64,000 nt of DNA, taken from Chitinophagaceae bacterium. GTDB lineage: Bacteria; Bacteroidota; Bacteroidia; Chitinophagales; Chitinophagaceae. The stretch lies in NCBI GenBank assembly GCA_023957155.1, contig JAMLHK010000019.1, forward strand, positions 1 through 64,000. Reading direction: 5' to 3'. Position numbers and translations under genes: made by a program. Each line of letters starts with the position of its first letter. The stretch's first letter is position 1. This document shows, piece after piece, positions 62,624 through 64,000 of this stretch. The notes beneath the pieces were generated by a model. The model saw only the letters and a program-made list of their open reading frames with translations, was not told the DNA's origin and did not search any database.

Positions 62624-64000
62624 ATGGCAAACCAACTATTCGATTTTGGATTGATCGGGTTAGGCGTTATGGGACGCAACCTGTTGTTAAATATGGCCGA
62701 TCACGGCTTTGCAGTAATAGGATATAACAGAAGTCCGCAAAAAGTTACTGAACTGGAAAATGAAATTGTGCCGGGAACGATGGTTAAAGGCACTTCCGAT
62801 CTTAAAACCCTGGTAGATTCTCTTAAAACACCCCGGAAAATAACCCTGCTGGTACAGGCCGGCAAACCGGTAGATGATGTGCTTACTGAACTGACTCCCC
62901 TGTTAGATAAGGGCGATATTATTATTGACGGCGGTAATTCTCATTATACCGACACCTTGCGCCGGGTACAATATATGCAGGAAAAAGGTTTTCACTTCAT
63001 GGGTATGGGCGTTTCCGGGGGAGAAGAAGGAGCGAGGAGAGGTCCCAGCATTATGCCCGGGGGCGATCCTGAAGCCTACCATCATGTAAAACCCATGCTG
63101 GAAGCTGTTTCTGCCAAAGTGAACGGCGAACCCTGTGTGGCACACTTAGGTAAGGGAGCAGCAGGCCATTATGTAAAAATGGTGCATAATGGTATTGAAT
63201 ACGGTATTATGCAGCTGATCAGTGAAGTGTATGATGTGCTGCACCGCGGCTACGGAATAAACAATGATGAATTGCACGAAATATTCAGGCAATGGAATGA
63301 CGGCGAACTGCAGTCTTTCCTGGTGGAAATTACGCGTGATATCTTCCTGAAAGTGGATGACAAATCCGGCAATCGCTTAGTGGATATGATATTGGATAAG
63401 GCCGGCTCCAAAGGAACAGGAAAGTGGACCTCACAGGACGCCATGGACCTGGGGATCTCTATTCCTACCATAGACGTTGCCGTAAGCATGCGTAATCTCT
63501 CCGCACTTAAGCAGGAAAGAGTAAATGCTGCCGGCGTATACCCTGCAATCAACAAAATAACCGGTGTTTCTAAAGAAGATATTATTCAACAGGCGAGAGA
63601 AGCCCTGTTTTTCGGAACCATGATCAGCTATGCCCAGGGCCTGGCGCTGCTGTTTGTAGCTTCAAAAGAATACGATATGGAGATTCCCCTTCCGCAGGTA
63701 GTGAAGATATGGAGAGGAGGTTGCATCATCCGTTCTACCCTTTTAGAAATCTTTTACCAGGCATATACCGGCAATCCCAGGCTCTCTAATATTTTATTAG
63801 ACAGTCATATTGCGGCTTTAGTGAAAAGCAGAACGGACAATACCCGTAAGTTTATCAGTTCGGCGGTACTGTCCGGGATTCCGGCTTCTGCATTAGCGGC
63901 CTCTTTGGGCTATTTTGATGCCTATCGCAGTGCTGTAATGCCCACCAACCTGATACAGGCCCAACGTGATTTCTTTGGTGCCCATACTTATCAGCGCATT
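62624..64000 (+). CDS. gnd: 6-phosphogluconate dehydrogenase, decarboxylating (3' end cut by window edge)
   Basis: The open frame continues to the last base (459 codons), so only about ten residues are missing compared with the usual 470. The NADP site is FGLIGLGVMGRNLLLNMADH, and substrate residues lie in MGMGVSGGEEGARRGPSIMP and KMVHNGIEYGIMQLISEVYD (catalytic Lys and Asn-Glu). It turns 6-phosphogluconate into ribulose-5-phosphate with CO2 and NADPH in the pentose phosphate pathway. Confidence 0.97.
   Translation, partial: MANQLFDFGLIGLGVMGRNLLLNMADHGFAVIGYNRSPQKVTELENEIVPGTMVKGTSDLKTLVDSLKTPRKITLLVQAGKPVDDVLTELTPLLDKGDIIIDGGNSHYTDTLRRVQYMQEKGFHFMGMGVSGGEEGARRGPSIMPGGDPEAYHHVKPMLEAVSAKVNGEPCVAHLGKGAAGHYVKMVHNGIEYGIMQLISEVYDVLHRGYGINNDELHEIFRQWNDGELQSFLVEITRDIFLKVDDKSGNRLVDMILDKAGSKGTGKWTSQDAMDLGISIPTIDVAVSMRNLSALKQERVNAAGVYPAINKITGVSKEDIIQQAREALFFGTMISYAQGLALLFVASKEYDMEIPLPQVVKIWRGGCIIRSTLLEIFYQAYTGNPRLSNILLDSHIAALVKSRTDNTRKFISSAVLSGIPASALAASLGYFDAYRSAVMPTNLIQAQRDFFGAHTYQRI

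Noticed and set aside
1-64000. tRNA or rRNA genes, prophage, restriction or CRISPR-Cas genes
   Set aside because: I looked for these on both strands and saw none that I could support.

Overview
The window looks like chromosomal DNA of a Bacteroidota bacterium, most likely a member of the Chitinophagaceae. The evidence is the TAnnTTTG-type promoter boxes (for example the TTTG-N19-TATCTTTG upstream of rplK), RHS repeat-associated cores of the [16 protein letters not shown] type, a PorT-like barrel protein, a DUF4834-like protein and an UpxY/NusG-like regulator heading a polysaccharide locus. Species cannot be fixed from sequence alone.

Region 1 (1-10.75 kb, + strand, visibly A+T-rich) is an accessory array of displaced RHS toxin C-termini, each followed within 2-15 nt by an immunity-like gene. 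Four units still carry the RHS core: the one cut by the left edge, a broken HNH nuclease unit, a toxin-44-like unit, and a long unit with a possible GIY-YIG-like nuclease end. Further on only short toxin tails remain in front of immunity-like genes. A recurring motif, GTGTGATAGC, marks most unit boundaries, and two 167-nt imperfect repeats with nested inverted repeats precede two of the orphan tails. This is the most unusual part of the window.

Region 2 (10.77-18.4 kb) is a small carbohydrate-use module: a LacI-type repressor, a divergent secreted glycoside-hydrolase-like protein with a 13-bp palindrome inside its promoter, a Gfo/Idh/MocA oxidoreductase, a barrel protein, and a two-gene operon of a secreted sialidase-like protein and an HpaI-type aldolase.

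Region 3 (18.5-31 kb) is mostly housekeeping: cbpM-cbpA, a large helical-repeat protein, a probable small RNA gene with its own promoter and terminator, rlmD-like, two adjacent rhomboid-family proteins (the second lacks both catalytic residues), an EEP-family membrane protein, cysS, an AlkA-like glycosylase, and the rplK-rplA-rplJ-rplL ribosomal operon.

Region 4 (31-62 kb, - strand) is one long exopolysaccharide/capsule locus. It is read from an UpxY-like antiterminator (61.8 kb) through UDP-sugar genes (WbpI/WlbB/WlbA-like), Wza export, the Wzc tyrosine kinase, acyltransferases, a large secreted lyase-like protein, the Wzx flippase, many glycosyltransferases, a Wzy-like polymerase, a perosamine-synthase-like aminotransferase, a carbamoyltransferase, gmd and fcl, and ends with a CpsB-type phosphatase. 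A GIY-YIG ORF embedded in REP-like repeats interrupts it. The predicted polymer contains L-fucose, probably an N-acylated perosamine-like sugar and a diacetamido-uronic acid, and is possibly carbamoylated.

The window closes on the + strand with a DUF4834-like gene and a nearly complete gnd.
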